Assembly: GCF_001261715.1 (NCBI RefSeq)
Contig: NZ_CVRU01000163.1
Coordinates: 64,924 to 128,923, forward strand
Origin: Dysgonomonas sp. HGC4
GTDB lineage: Bacteria > Bacteroidota > Bacteroidia > Bacteroidales > Dysgonomonadaceae
Direction: 5' to 3'
Length of the DNA: 64,000 nucleotides
This document shows, piece after piece, positions 27,135-37,000 of the stretch (the stretch's first letter is position 1; every line of letters starts with the position of its first letter). The notes beneath the pieces are model-generated. The model saw only the letters and a list, made by a program, of their open reading frames with translations. It made no database searches and was not told where the DNA came from. The position numbers were made by a program, and so were the translations under genes.

Positions 27135-29488
27135 TCTCAAAAATCTCATCTTGCATTATCTTATGCCTGTGTACATTATCAATGTCCGCACAAAATTCGT
27201 GGCAATACTATTTTGACAGTCCCGCTTCAATCTGGGAAGAATCTATAGCTCTCGGCAACGGACGTATAGGAATGATGCCATGGGGCGATGTCGATAAAGA
27301 ACGAGTTGTATTAAATGAAATATCACTCTGGTCAGGTAATAAACAAGATGCAGACAATCCCGAAGCCTATAAATATTTAGGAGAAATACGCAGGCTTCTT
27401 TTTGAGAATAAGAACAAAGAAGCACAAAACCTAATGTATAAAACCTTCACTTGTTTAGGTAAAGGTAGTGCTGATACATCGGCATATGGTAATTTTCAGA
27501 ACTTTGGAAACCTACAAGTAGATTTTATATATCCAAATCAATCGGCACCTATATCCAATTACAAGAGAACATTGGATATGAATAATGCCTTATCTACTAC
27601 TTCATACACAAAAGGAGGAATAACCTACGACAGAGAATATTTCACTTCGTTTTCTGATGATATTGGAGTTATCAGATACACTGCAAGCCAAGCAAAAGCT
27701 CTGAACCTTACAATATCACTTCAAAGAGACGAAAATTACGAAGTTTCAACCGAAGGCAATACCTTATCTATTTATGGACAAATGAAAGATAATGTAAAGA
27801 ACGATGGAATGAAATACTTCGGTCAAGTGAAAGTCATACACAAAGGAGGAGCTTTAGTTACCGGAAATAAAGATATTCAGATACAAAATGCAGACGAAGT
27901 TATCTTGCTTGTCTCTCTGGCTACGAGCTACAAGGGCAAAGACGAAAAGGCTATAGCCACCCAATTAATAAAAAGTACCGATACTAATTATTCTACACTA
28001 AAGAAAAATCACATATCAAAATACCAGTATTTATTTAATCGTGTTGATCTAACTCTGAATAAAAATAAAAACTCTGACCTGCCTATTAATAAAAGGTTAG
28101 AAGCTTTTGCTTCCGATAAAAGCGATTTCGATTTGGTTGCCCTGTATATGCAATACGGACGCTACTTGCTTATATCATCTACACGTGTAGGTGGCTTACC
28201 TCCAAATTTACAAGGATTGTGGGCTCCTCAGATTCTTACACCTTGGAATGGCGACTATCATTTGAATATCAATCTACAAATGAATCTATGGGGTGCAGAA
28301 GTTGGTAATTTATCTGAACTGCATTTACCTATGATCGAATACACAAAAAGCCTAGTTGAACCTGGAGAGAAAACTGCTCGTATCTATTATAACAGCAGAG
28401 GATGGGTTACTCATATTTTAGGTAATGTCTGGGATTTTACCTCTCCTTCAGAAGACCCATCATGGGGAGCTACTAATACAGCAGGAGCTTGGTTATGCCA
28501 ACATCTCTGGGAACATTACTTATATACACAAGACTTGGATTATCTACGATCGGCTTATCCGACTATGAAAGGTGCAGCTCTATTTTTTGAAGATATGTTG
28601 ATTGAAGACCCTAACAACGGTTATCTGGTTACAGCTCCTACCACTTCACCCGAAAACAGTTACTTCACTTCAACGGGAGAAGCCGTTAGCATCAGTGCAG
28701 GTTCTACAATGGATAATCAAATAATCAGAGAACTATTTACCAATGTCTCGGAGGCTGCTAAATTATTGAATATTGATCAGGATTGGACTCAAACAATAGA
28801 AGCCAAAAATGAAAGACTTGCACCTACTTCTATTGGTAAATACGGACAAGTGATGGAATGGTTACAAGACTACGAAGAGGTGGAAATACACCATCGCCAC
28901 GTATCACAATTATATGGATTATATCCCGGATACGAATTAAATGAAGCGACCTCTCCTCAGTTAATGGAAGCTGCAAAAGTAACATTAGAAAGACGAGGAG
29001 ATGAGTCAACAGGATGGTCTATGGCATGGAAAATAAACTTCTGGGCTAGACTTAAAGATGGAAACAGAGCTTATAAATTGATCGGTGATTTGCTTAAACC
29101 TGCCGGAAATGGAAGAGGTACCTACCCTAACCTATTCAGCGCTCATCCACCGATGCAGATAGACGGCAACTTTGGAGGTTCTGCCGGAATTATAGAAATG
29201 CTTATACAGAGTCATGCCGGCTATATTGAATTATTACCTGCAATACCTACAGAATGGAAAGATGGCTCAGTTAAAGGCTTAAAAGTAAGAGGTGGAGCCG
29301 AAGTGGACTTTTCTTGGAAAAACGGAGTTGTTGATTTTATTGAGATTAAATCTAATGTACCAAACAATTTTACACTTAAGCTACCCCTGGGGAGACCCTC
29401 AATTAAAGGTGTAAAAGATTATACACTCAATGAGGGTAAGTTAAATTTCCAATTAAAGAAGGCAGAAAAGATAACAATACAATTCTGA
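27131..29488 (+). CDS. GH95 alpha-L-fucosidase
   Basis: This 785-residue exported protein (signal peptide ending near LSMSAQN) has a GH95 layout: N-terminal beta-sandwich ([18 protein letters not shown]), linker, (alpha/alpha)6 barrel and C-terminal beta domain. The catalytic barrel keeps NINLQMN (N379, N381, N385) and the late acidic residue D678 in [10 protein letters not shown]. The normally conserved NYWPAE reads NLWGAE here (L386, G388). It would remove terminal alpha-1,2-fucose, as found in dicot xyloglucan, by an inverting mechanism; L-galactose is a possible alternative at the same position. It overlaps GH3 by 4 bp, and the fucIAKP operon in the same window can consume its product. 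Confidence 0.9.
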   Translation: MISKISSCIILCLCTLSMSAQNSWQYYFDSPASIWEESIALGNGRIGMMPWGDVDKERVVLNEISLWSGNKQDADNPEAYKYLGEIRRLLFENKNKEAQNLMYKTFTCLGKGSADTSAYGNFQNFGNLQVDFIYPNQSAPISNYKRTLDMNNALSTTSYTKGGITYDREYFTSFSDDIGVIRYTASQAKALNLTISLQRDENYEVSTEGNTLSIYGQMKDNVKNDGMKYFGQVKVIHKGGALVTGNKDIQIQNADEVILLVSLATSYKGKDEKAIATQLIKSTDTNYSTLKKNHISKYQYLFNRVDLTLNKNKNSDLPINKRLEAFASDKSDFDLVALYMQYGRYLLISSTRVGGLPPNLQGLWAPQILTPWNGDYHLNINLQMNLWGAEVGNLSELHLPMIEYTKSLVEPGEKTARIYYNSRGWVTHILGNVWDFTSPSEDPSWGATNTAGAWLCQHLWEHYLYTQDLDYLRSAYPTMKGAALFFEDMLIEDPNNGYLVTAPTTSPENSYFTSTGEAVSISAGSTMDNQIIRELFTNVSEAAKLLNIDQDWTQTIEAKNERLAPTSIGKYGQVMEWLQDYEEVEIHHRHVSQLYGLYPGYELNEATSPQLMEAAKVTLERRGDESTGWSMAWKINFWARLKDGNRAYKLIGDLLKPAGNGRGTYPNLFSAHPPMQIDGNFGGSAGIIEMLIQSHAGYIELLPAIPTEWKDGSVKGLKVRGGAEVDFSWKNGVVDFIEIKSNVPNNFTLKLPLGRPSIKGVKDYTLNEGKLNFQLKKAEKITIQF

Positions 29489-29489
29489 T

Positions 29490-29504
29490 AAGGTCTCAGA
29501 CCTC
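29490..29504 (+). repeat. Palindrome family copy B, just after the GH95 stop
   Basis: The core AGGTCT-C-AGACCT (29491-29503) is a perfect 6+1+6 inverted repeat beginning 3 bases after the stop. Its reverse complement is identical to the core at 62647-62659. The following GCTTTGATAAGCA is a weak match to the CTTTGGC element. Confidence 0.6.
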
Positions 29505-29591
29505 TTTATGCTTTGATAAGCACAAGTTAGAATAATAGAAATACATTGATAGATAATCAAATTACTTAAATACAAAATCAAAGAAGAGGAT

Positions 29592-31793
29592 ATGAAAAAA
29601 CTGTTTTTCTGTAGTATACTAGCTTTGTTTACTTCTCAAAGTCAAGCACAAACTAAATCGGTGCCTGTTTATTTGGACGAAAGTAAACCTATAGAGGTAA
29701 GAATAAACGATGCTTTGTTGAAAATGACGCTCGAAGAAAAGATTGCCATGATACATGCACAATCTAAATTCAGCACACCCGGATGTCCTCGTTTAGGCAT
29801 CCCCGAGATTTGGATGAGCGATGGACCTCACGGAGTTCGTATGGAAATAGATTGGGATACATGGGGACACGCAGGATGGACAAACGATTCGTGTACTGCG
29901 TTTCCAGCTTTAACTTGCCTAGCAGCAACTTTCGATCCAGAACTATCTCTCGAATATGGAAATGCATTAGGAGAAGAGGCACGTTTCAGAAAAAAAGACA
30001 TTATTCTAGGTCCCGGAGTAAATATTTATCGTACTCCTATGAATGGTCGTAACTTCGAGTACTTAGGAGAAGACCCTTATTTGGCATCTAAAATGGTAGT
30101 TCCTTTCATCAAAGGAGTTCAACAAAATGGAGTTGCTGCCTGTATGAAGCACTTTGCTCTTAATAATCAAGAATTGTGGCGTGGACATATAGACGTAGAA
30201 GTAAGCGACAGAGCACTCTATGAAATCTATTTGCCTGCATTTAAAGCAGGAGTTGAAGAAGGAAATGTATGGGCTGTTATGGGATCATACAATAAATTCA
30301 GAGGGCAATATTGTAGCCATCACGAAATACTTGTAAATAAGATTCTAAAAGGAGAATGGGGTTTTGATGGTGTTCTGGTAACAGATTGGGGCAGTGCTCA
30401 TGATACCAAAGAAGCTGCTTTAAATGGTTTGGATATAGAAATGGGTAGTTGGACAAATGGATTAACATGGGGTGAGAGTTTCGCCTATGACAACTATTTT
30501 ATGGCTCAACCCTATCTAGATATGATAAAAAGAGGCGAAGTTTCCGAATCGACATTGGATGATAAAGTGAAAAGAGTTCTTCGTCTAAACTTCAGAACCA
30601 ATATGAACCGCAACCGTCCTTACGGAAGTTTTGCAACTCCTGAGCATGCAGATGTAGCTCGTCGTGTAGCAGAACAAGGTATTGTATTGATGAAGAATGA
30701 GAAAAACTTCTTTCCTATTGCAAAAAACAAATACAAAAAAATTGTAGTTATAGGAGAAAATGCAACCCGATCGTTAACCGTTGGCGGAGGTTCATCCGAA
30801 CTTAAAGTAAAGCAAGAAATTTCTCCATTAGAAGGTCTTAAAGCTAAGTATGGCGAAAACAATGTATCCTATACAATGGGATATGGTTCTGGTCCTACTG
30901 TGTATGACAACTTTGTACCATCACCTTACAATACTGATTCGTTAAAGAAACAAGCTCTTGCTCTTGCTAAAAATGCAGATGTAGTTCTTTTCTTCGGAGG
31001 ATTGAATAAAAATTTCCAACAAGACTGCGAAGGAGCAGATCGTATTACATATGATTTGCCTTTCGGACAAAACGAATTGATTGATGACCTACTAAAAGTG
31101 AATAAAAACTTAGGTGTAATACTTGTCAGTGGTAATGCAGTTTCGATGCCTTGGCTCGATAAAATTCCAGCCCTTATGCAATCTTGGTATTTAGGTTCAG
31201 AAGCAGGTAGTGCAACAGCAAATATTATTGCTGGCGATATTAACCCATCGGGTAAGTTACCTTATAGTGTACCTCGCAAATTAGAAGATAATGGAGCTAT
31301 CTCGTTCGGTACGATATCATATCCCGGAGACAGCATCAAACAAATCTATAAAGAAGATATTCTGGTAGGTTACCGTTGGCACGATACTAAAAATATTCCT
31401 GCTTTATTCCCTTTTGGTTATGGTCTTTCATATACAACATTTGAGTACGGAAAAGCCAATACTGACAAAAAAGAATATGGAAAGGATGAAACAATCAAAG
31501 TTTCTATTACTGTAACCAATAAAGGTAAAGTAGATGGTGCTGAGTCTGTGCAAGTATATGCCTCTCAATCGAAACCATCTGTAGAACGTCCAGAAAAAGA
31601 ACTTAAGGCATTCAAAAAGGTATTCTTAAAAGCGGGTGAGACTAAAACTGTAGAATTAGCTGTTCCTGTTAAAGATTTAGCCTTTTTTGATGATAAAGCT
31701 CATAATTGGACTGTAGAGTCAGATCAATTTACATTGCATTGTGCAGCATCTTCGGCAGATGTAAAAAGCTCAGTAGCTGTAAAAATAAAATAA
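29592..31793 (+). CDS. GH3 beta-glucosidase
   Basis: This 733-residue exported protein (signal peptide ending near SQSQAQT) has a GH3 N-terminal barrel with GPGVNIYRTPMNGRNFEY, EDPYLAS, CMKHFALNNQE and the nucleophile D265 in LVTDWGSAHD. The alpha/beta sandwich follows, then a fibronectin-III-like domain (about 620-733, GAESVQVYAS). The nucleophile context and length fit periplasmic beta-glucosidases such as the two GH3 enzymes of the Bacteroides ovatus xyloglucan locus. It would hydrolyse the glucose backbone after side-chain removal. It follows GH95 by 103 bp in the same direction and ends in a strong terminator shared with the glycogen cluster. Confidence 0.88.
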   Translation: MKKLFFCSILALFTSQSQAQTKSVPVYLDESKPIEVRINDALLKMTLEEKIAMIHAQSKFSTPGCPRLGIPEIWMSDGPHGVRMEIDWDTWGHAGWTNDSCTAFPALTCLAATFDPELSLEYGNALGEEARFRKKDIILGPGVNIYRTPMNGRNFEYLGEDPYLASKMVVPFIKGVQQNGVAACMKHFALNNQELWRGHIDVEVSDRALYEIYLPAFKAGVEEGNVWAVMGSYNKFRGQYCSHHEILVNKILKGEWGFDGVLVTDWGSAHDTKEAALNGLDIEMGSWTNGLTWGESFAYDNYFMAQPYLDMIKRGEVSESTLDDKVKRVLRLNFRTNMNRNRPYGSFATPEHADVARRVAEQGIVLMKNEKNFFPIAKNKYKKIVVIGENATRSLTVGGGSSELKVKQEISPLEGLKAKYGENNVSYTMGYGSGPTVYDNFVPSPYNTDSLKKQALALAKNADVVLFFGGLNKNFQQDCEGADRITYDLPFGQNELIDDLLKVNKNLGVILVSGNAVSMPWLDKIPALMQSWYLGSEAGSATANIIAGDINPSGKLPYSVPRKLEDNGAISFGTISYPGDSIKQIYKEDILVGYRWHDTKNIPALFPFGYGLSYTTFEYGKANTDKKEYGKDETIKVSITVTNKGKVDGAESVQVYASQSKPSVERPEKELKAFKKVFLKAGETKTVELAVPVKDLAFFDDKAHNWTVESDQFTLHCAASSADVKSSVAVKIK

Positions 31794-31818
31794 ATACTAT
31801 AATCTTAATTCGTATAAT

Positions 31819-31853
31819 AAAATAAGGTTGCCCTAATTGAGCAACCTTATTTT
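31819..31853. terminator. Bidirectional terminator between GH3 and glgB
   Basis: A perfect 13-bp stem (31819-31831 with 31841-31853) has a 9-nt loop, an A-rich left flank and a T-rich right flank. It separates the plus-strand enzyme operon from the convergent glycogen cluster. Confidence 0.9.
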
Positions 31854-31873
31854 TATTTATATTCTAATGCAAC

Positions 31874-33844
31874 TTACTGCTTCTCCAAAACAAAGGCAGT
31901 ACGTGCAGGAATATATACTCTCAACACATCTTTTCCTTTAATACTAAGAGTTGAATAATCGTAATTATCGTCTACCCTGTCGAAACCATCAAATTCGGAA
32001 TCATCAGAGTTTAGAACAATTTTATATTGTCCTTTATCTACCTCAAAACCATAATCAGTAAACGATTTTGTCGGATTGAAATTAAAAATAAACACCAAGT
32101 TATTACGCTTAAATATCAATACCTGATCGGGCGTACTTTGTATAATAGCAAAAGGTCTGAACAAAAATATATCCTGCTTATTTATCAAGCCTAACATTTC
32201 TTTCTCAAACTCAGCTAGAAATCGATACCTCAAATTTGTATCAGTAAGCAAAGACCATTGACGACGAGCATATTTATAAGACCAATCGTTACCTAATCGA
32301 GGAAAATCGATCCATTCGGGATGTCCAAACTCATTTCCCATAAAAGTAAGATAGCCATTTCCCGCAGTGGCTAGTGTAGCCAATCTGATCATCTTATGAA
32401 GAGCCAAACCCCTATCTACTTTAGTATTACGTTCAAAAACGTTCATATTTGTGTACATCAAGCTATCAAGCAGATTGAAAATAAGAGTTTTATCTCCCAC
32501 CATTGCCTGATCGTGACTTTCTACATAGCTGATTGTCTTTTCTTCTTTTCTTTTATTGGTTAGTTCATAAAACATATCTCCGACGTGCCATTCTTCATCT
32601 TTCTTATCTTTGAGTATTTTGACCCAAAAATCGGCAATTCCCATCGCCATACGATAGTCAAAACCTATACCAAAATTCTCTATTGACGAAGCTAATCCCG
32701 GCATTCCGCTAACATCTTCGGCAATTGTAAATGCCAGAGAGTTCACTTCATGTATCAGCTTATTAGCTAAGGTCAAATAAACGATCGCATCTTCATCCTG
32801 ATTACCATCGTAATACATGGAATAGTTAGTGAAATCACGACCAATACCATGATCGTAATACATCATACTGGTAACACCATCGAATCTAAAACCATCAAAT
32901 TTGAATTCCTCTAACCAATATTTACAATTGGATAATAGAAAAGCCAGAACCTCATTTTTTCCATAATCAAAACAACGTGAATTCCACACCGAATGGGTTC
33001 CACGCTCTCCTGAATGAAAATAAAGATCAAAAGTTCCATCAAAACGGCTTAATCCATCAGCTTCATTAATTACGGAATGTGAATGTACGATATCCAAAAC
33101 AACTCTAATATTTAATTTATGAGCTGTATCAATCAATTCCTTTAACTCCTCGGGAGTACCGAAGCGTGAACTCGGAGCAAAAAAATTAGAAACCTGATAA
33201 CCAAACGAACCATAATAAGGATGCTCTTGTATAGCCATCAATTGTATGGTATTGTAACCCATATCAGCGATATAAGGTAATACCTTCTCCCTAAAATGAT
33301 TGTATGTGGCTACATTTTCCTCTTCTCCCGACATCCCGATATGAGCTTCATAAATAATAGGAGCTATTTCTTCCTTAGGCTGATCGTATTTCCAAACATA
33401 AGGTTCGGGTTGCCATACTTGAGCCGAGAATATTTTACTGACATCATCCTGCACAACTCTCCGAATATAAGCAGGGATGCGCTCTCCTGCCCCATCTTCC
33501 CATTTTACCCATAGTTTAAACAGCATGCCATGCTGCAAGGTCTCCAAGGGTAATTCTAATTCCCAATTACCTCCTGGTATTGGATAGAAAGCATACTTAA
33601 GATCTATTTGCCAATGATTAAAATCACCCATCAAATAAACAGCTGTAGCATTAGGAGCCCATTCTCTCAATACCCATTTATCAGGATATGCATGCAATCC
33701 ATAAAACAAGTATCCATTAGCGGCATCACTCAGATCCGAACCGCTTGTCAGTTCAGCCACTTTTAACTGATATTTTTCATGTCTGCGCAAAATAGTAGAT
33801 CGATATTTTTCGAGTCCACTATCACCATATATTGAAGCTTTCAT
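31874..33844 (-). CDS. glgB: 1,4-alpha-glucan branching enzyme, eukaryote-like GH13_8 type
   Basis: This 656-residue cytoplasmic enzyme creates alpha-1,6 branches in glycogen. An N-terminal CBM48 domain (about 40-150, WVLREWAPNATAVYLMGDFN) precedes the GH13 barrel with IYEAHIGMSG, VVLDIVHSHSV, the nucleophile D322 in GFRFDGVTSM, the proton donor glutamate in IAEDVSG, and SHDQAMVGDK. The wording FRFDGVTSMMYYDHGIG and the missing long N-terminal extension place it with the eukaryotic-type branching enzymes rather than E. coli GlgB. It is the last gene of the glycogen cluster, 186 bp after the synthase-phosphorylase fusion. Confidence 0.92.
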   Translation of the reverse strand: MKASIYGDSGLEKYRSTILRRHEKYQLKVAELTSGSDLSDAANGYLFYGLHAYPDKWVLREWAPNATAVYLMGDFNHWQIDLKYAFYPIPGGNWELELPLETLQHGMLFKLWVKWEDGAGERIPAYIRRVVQDDVSKIFSAQVWQPEPYVWKYDQPKEEIAPIIYEAHIGMSGEEENVATYNHFREKVLPYIADMGYNTIQLMAIQEHPYYGSFGYQVSNFFAPSSRFGTPEELKELIDTAHKLNIRVVLDIVHSHSVINEADGLSRFDGTFDLYFHSGERGTHSVWNSRCFDYGKNEVLAFLLSNCKYWLEEFKFDGFRFDGVTSMMYYDHGIGRDFTNYSMYYDGNQDEDAIVYLTLANKLIHEVNSLAFTIAEDVSGMPGLASSIENFGIGFDYRMAMGIADFWVKILKDKKDEEWHVGDMFYELTNKRKEEKTISYVESHDQAMVGDKTLIFNLLDSLMYTNMNVFERNTKVDRGLALHKMIRLATLATAGNGYLTFMGNEFGHPEWIDFPRLGNDWSYKYARRQWSLLTDTNLRYRFLAEFEKEMLGLINKQDIFLFRPFAIIQSTPDQVLIFKRNNLVFIFNFNPTKSFTDYGFEVDKGQYKIVLNSDDSEFDGFDRVDDNYDYSTLSIKGKDVLRVYIPARTAFVLEKQ

Positions 33845-33933
33845 TTATAATGTCAGGTATTAGTTTAAGTAAAGTTATCTATTGTTATCCTTTATAGCAT
33901 GCCTTTATATATAAGAATAACCAAATCTATAAA

Positions 33934-33948
33934 AAGGTCTGCGACCTT
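33934..33948 (+). repeat. Palindrome family copy C
   Basis: AAGGTCTGCGACCTT has perfect 6-bp arms and a 3-nt loop. It lies in the spacer between the synthase-phosphorylase gene and glgB. Confidence 0.6.
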
Positions 33949-33952
33949 AAAT

Positions 33953-33991
33953 ATTATATGGCTAAATTGGATTACAAAATAGCCATATAAT
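33953..33991 (-). other. Long stem-loop in the glgB upstream spacer
   Basis: ATTATATGGCTA (33953-33964) and TAGCCATATAAT (33980-33991) are exact 12-bp reverse complements around a 15-nt loop. On the minus strand, where the genes are transcribed, no T-run follows. It looks like an mRNA processing or stability structure rather than a terminator. Confidence 0.5.
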
Positions 33992-34030
33992 TATCATTAT
34001 TATTGTCTTAATTTTAAAACAATAAGAGTA

Positions 34031-37000
34031 TTACATCCATTTCACTAAACCTGAATCTTGTTGATGTGCTAACAAATCGTTTTTAGCAAAAATACGAAGT
34101 CCCATGTTAAATGTTCCGGCTTGTTCACTGGTATGCTTCAAGCGATAAGTAGCAACACTACTATCCTGTGATACACAAGTAAATGCATGTTTAATCAAGA
34201 ATTCTTCGCCTTTACTAGTTGGATCGTTAGTGATAACCAACTCAACACCTATATCTTCAGCAGAAAGTGAACCGCAAGTAAGTCTTATTTCCATTTCGTA
34301 CTCTTGTCCTAGTACAATTGGCTCTTTATAGACACTTGGCATTTTTGTTGAAATAATCTCAACGCCATCCCACTCTCTCGACATTTTATGTTTCCAAGTA
34401 ACGATGTCTTTTGCCATGGCGTAATCATTCTCTCTGATCTCATGTGCACGTTTGCTCAACTTATTATAGAAACGATCCTCATAATCAGTCAACTGACGGT
34501 TCATGGTGAAGTTTGAAGCAACTTTATCAATAGAGTTCTTTACATGCTGTACCCATTCTGAAGGAATACCTTCTGAATTGTGTTGATAATACAACGGAGC
34601 TATTTCATTTTCAATAGTATTGTAAATTATCTCAGCATCCAATTCGTTTTGGTAGTCGTTGTTTTCATAAACCTGCTCAAGAGGTAAAGCCCATCCAGCA
34701 TCTTTTTGATAACCTTCAACCCACCATCCATCAAGCACACTAAAGTGCATAACACCATTCATAACGGCTTTTTCGCCACTCGTGCCCGATGCTTCCATTG
34801 GCCTTGTAGGAGTATTCAACCAAATATCAACACCTTGAACCAATTTCGAAGCCAACTCCATATCGTAATTCTCTATAAATAAGATTTTACCTAAGAATTG
34901 AGGATATTTAGATACTTCAACAATCTTTTTGATTAAGTCCTGACCTGCTTTATCCGCGGGGTGAGCTTTTCCGGCAAAGATAAACTGAACTGGTCTTGTC
35001 GGATGATTTACGATCTCATTTAATGTGTCAATATTCTTAAACAATAGTTGAGCACGTTTATAAGTAGCAAAACGTCTAGCAAAACCGAATGTTAATTTGT
35101 TAGGATCAAGTCTTTCAACTATCTCTACAATCTCACGAGGGGTATAGTATAATAACTCATTATTACTAGTGATACGCTCTTTGATATGCTCAATCATAGC
35201 TCCACGTAATTTTCGACGGATATCCCAGATCTCTTTATCCTCAACATCTTGAATATTAGAGAAACAAGATTTATCATAATGATGCGTTGCAAAGTCTGCA
35301 CCAAAAACACGTTCATGTAGAGTTTTCCACTCTGGAGCAGCCCATGTAGGATAATGCACACCATTAGTTACATAGCTGATATATGATTCCTGAGCTAAAT
35401 AACCAGGGAACATATCTTTAAACATTTCCTGAGAAACTTTCCCGTGTAACCAGCTTACACCATTCACTTCTTGAGAAAGATGAACTGCAAGATTACTCAT
35501 TGAGAATTTCTCATAAGAATTATCGGCATGTACACGCCCCAATGCCATTACTTGTTCCCAAGTTATTTGGAAGCGATCAGGGTAATGCGATATATATTTA
35601 CGTAACAATCCTTCATCAAAAGCATCATGTCCTGCAGGTACAGGTGTATGAGTTGTAAATAATGAAGAAGAGCGAATTGCTTCTCTCGCTTCTTCAAAAG
35701 ATAGTTTTCTATTAACCATCAATTGATGAATACGCTCTAATCCTGTAAATGCTGCATGTCCTTCATTACAATGGTATACATCAAAATGACGTCCTATTTT
35801 TTGAAGAACTCTAATACCACCAACTCCTAATAGAAGCTCTTGTTTTAGTCTGTTTTCCCAGTCGCCACCATAAAGATGATGTGTAACCGAACGATCTTCT
35901 GGTAAGTTATCTTCAATATCAGTATCCATCAAGAATAGCTCAACACGTCCAACATTTACTTTCCAAACACGTGCATGTAAATCACGTCCAGGTAATGCTA
36001 TTTTTACAGTAACCCAATTGCCATCTTCATCACGTACCGCTGATACGGGTATTTTATCAAATAGTTGAGCTTCATAAATATTTTCTTGTTCTCCTGATGT
36101 TGACAAACGTTGAGTAAAATAACCATAGCGATACAAAAGACCAATACCTGTCATACGTACCCCTTTATCACTAGCTTCTTTCAAGTAGTCTCCGGCAAGA
36201 ATACCAAGTCCACCCGAATAGATTTTAAGAGATGTATGCAAACCATATTCCATACAGAAATAAGCAACAGAAGCTTCGCTCAAATCGCTCTTATTGTTCA
36301 TGTATGTCTGAAAATGATTATATACAGCAGCAAGTTTAGCTACAAACTCATCATCATTTTCTAACTCCTGATAGCGTTGTAAGCTAATATTATCTAACAA
36401 CACGATAGGATTATAATATACTTTTTTCCATGCAACTGGATCTAGTGATTCAAACAGGTCTTTTGCATCTTGATTCCAAGACCACCAAAGGTTATTAGCT
36501 AATTCTTCTAAAGCATGAAGTTTTTCAGGTACATTACGATGTACAATAACGTTAAACCAGTTAGGTGTTGTATGTTGAGACATTTGTGGAATATAATTAT
36601 TTTGTGGTTCTTCTATAATAAAATCACTTTCGGTATAGCGTGTAGCTACTTTATCAAGAGCTGTGCTATAAGCTTGCATGTAATAAGTTATCAGATTATC
36701 CCAAAGGGCAATCTTAGATATTTCAAGAGCATTTTGCTTAGCTGCCTGATATTCTGCTTCACTATTTTTAGCATGACGGATTATGTGAGCTTCAATACGA
36801 TCAATAACCTCCGCATCATTTGTATCCGTACGATTTATAACAGCAATACCGGGACGTTCACCTTCACTATGAGTTTTTACCCATAATCCAAATCCCGCTA
36901 ATGTTGTAGTAATAGTAGGAACTTTAAATGCAACACTCTCCAAAGGTGTATAACCCCATGGTTCATAATAAGAAGGGAATAAAGAAAGGTCGAGCCCAGC

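Noticed and set aside
7186-31793. Starch or glycogen utilization locus, because SusC/SusD and GH31 lie next to glycogen genes
   Set aside because: GH5, GH2, GH95 and two GH3 act on beta-linked or fucosylated glycans, the GH31 carries the xyloglucan-type PA14 insert, and a terminator separates the blocks.
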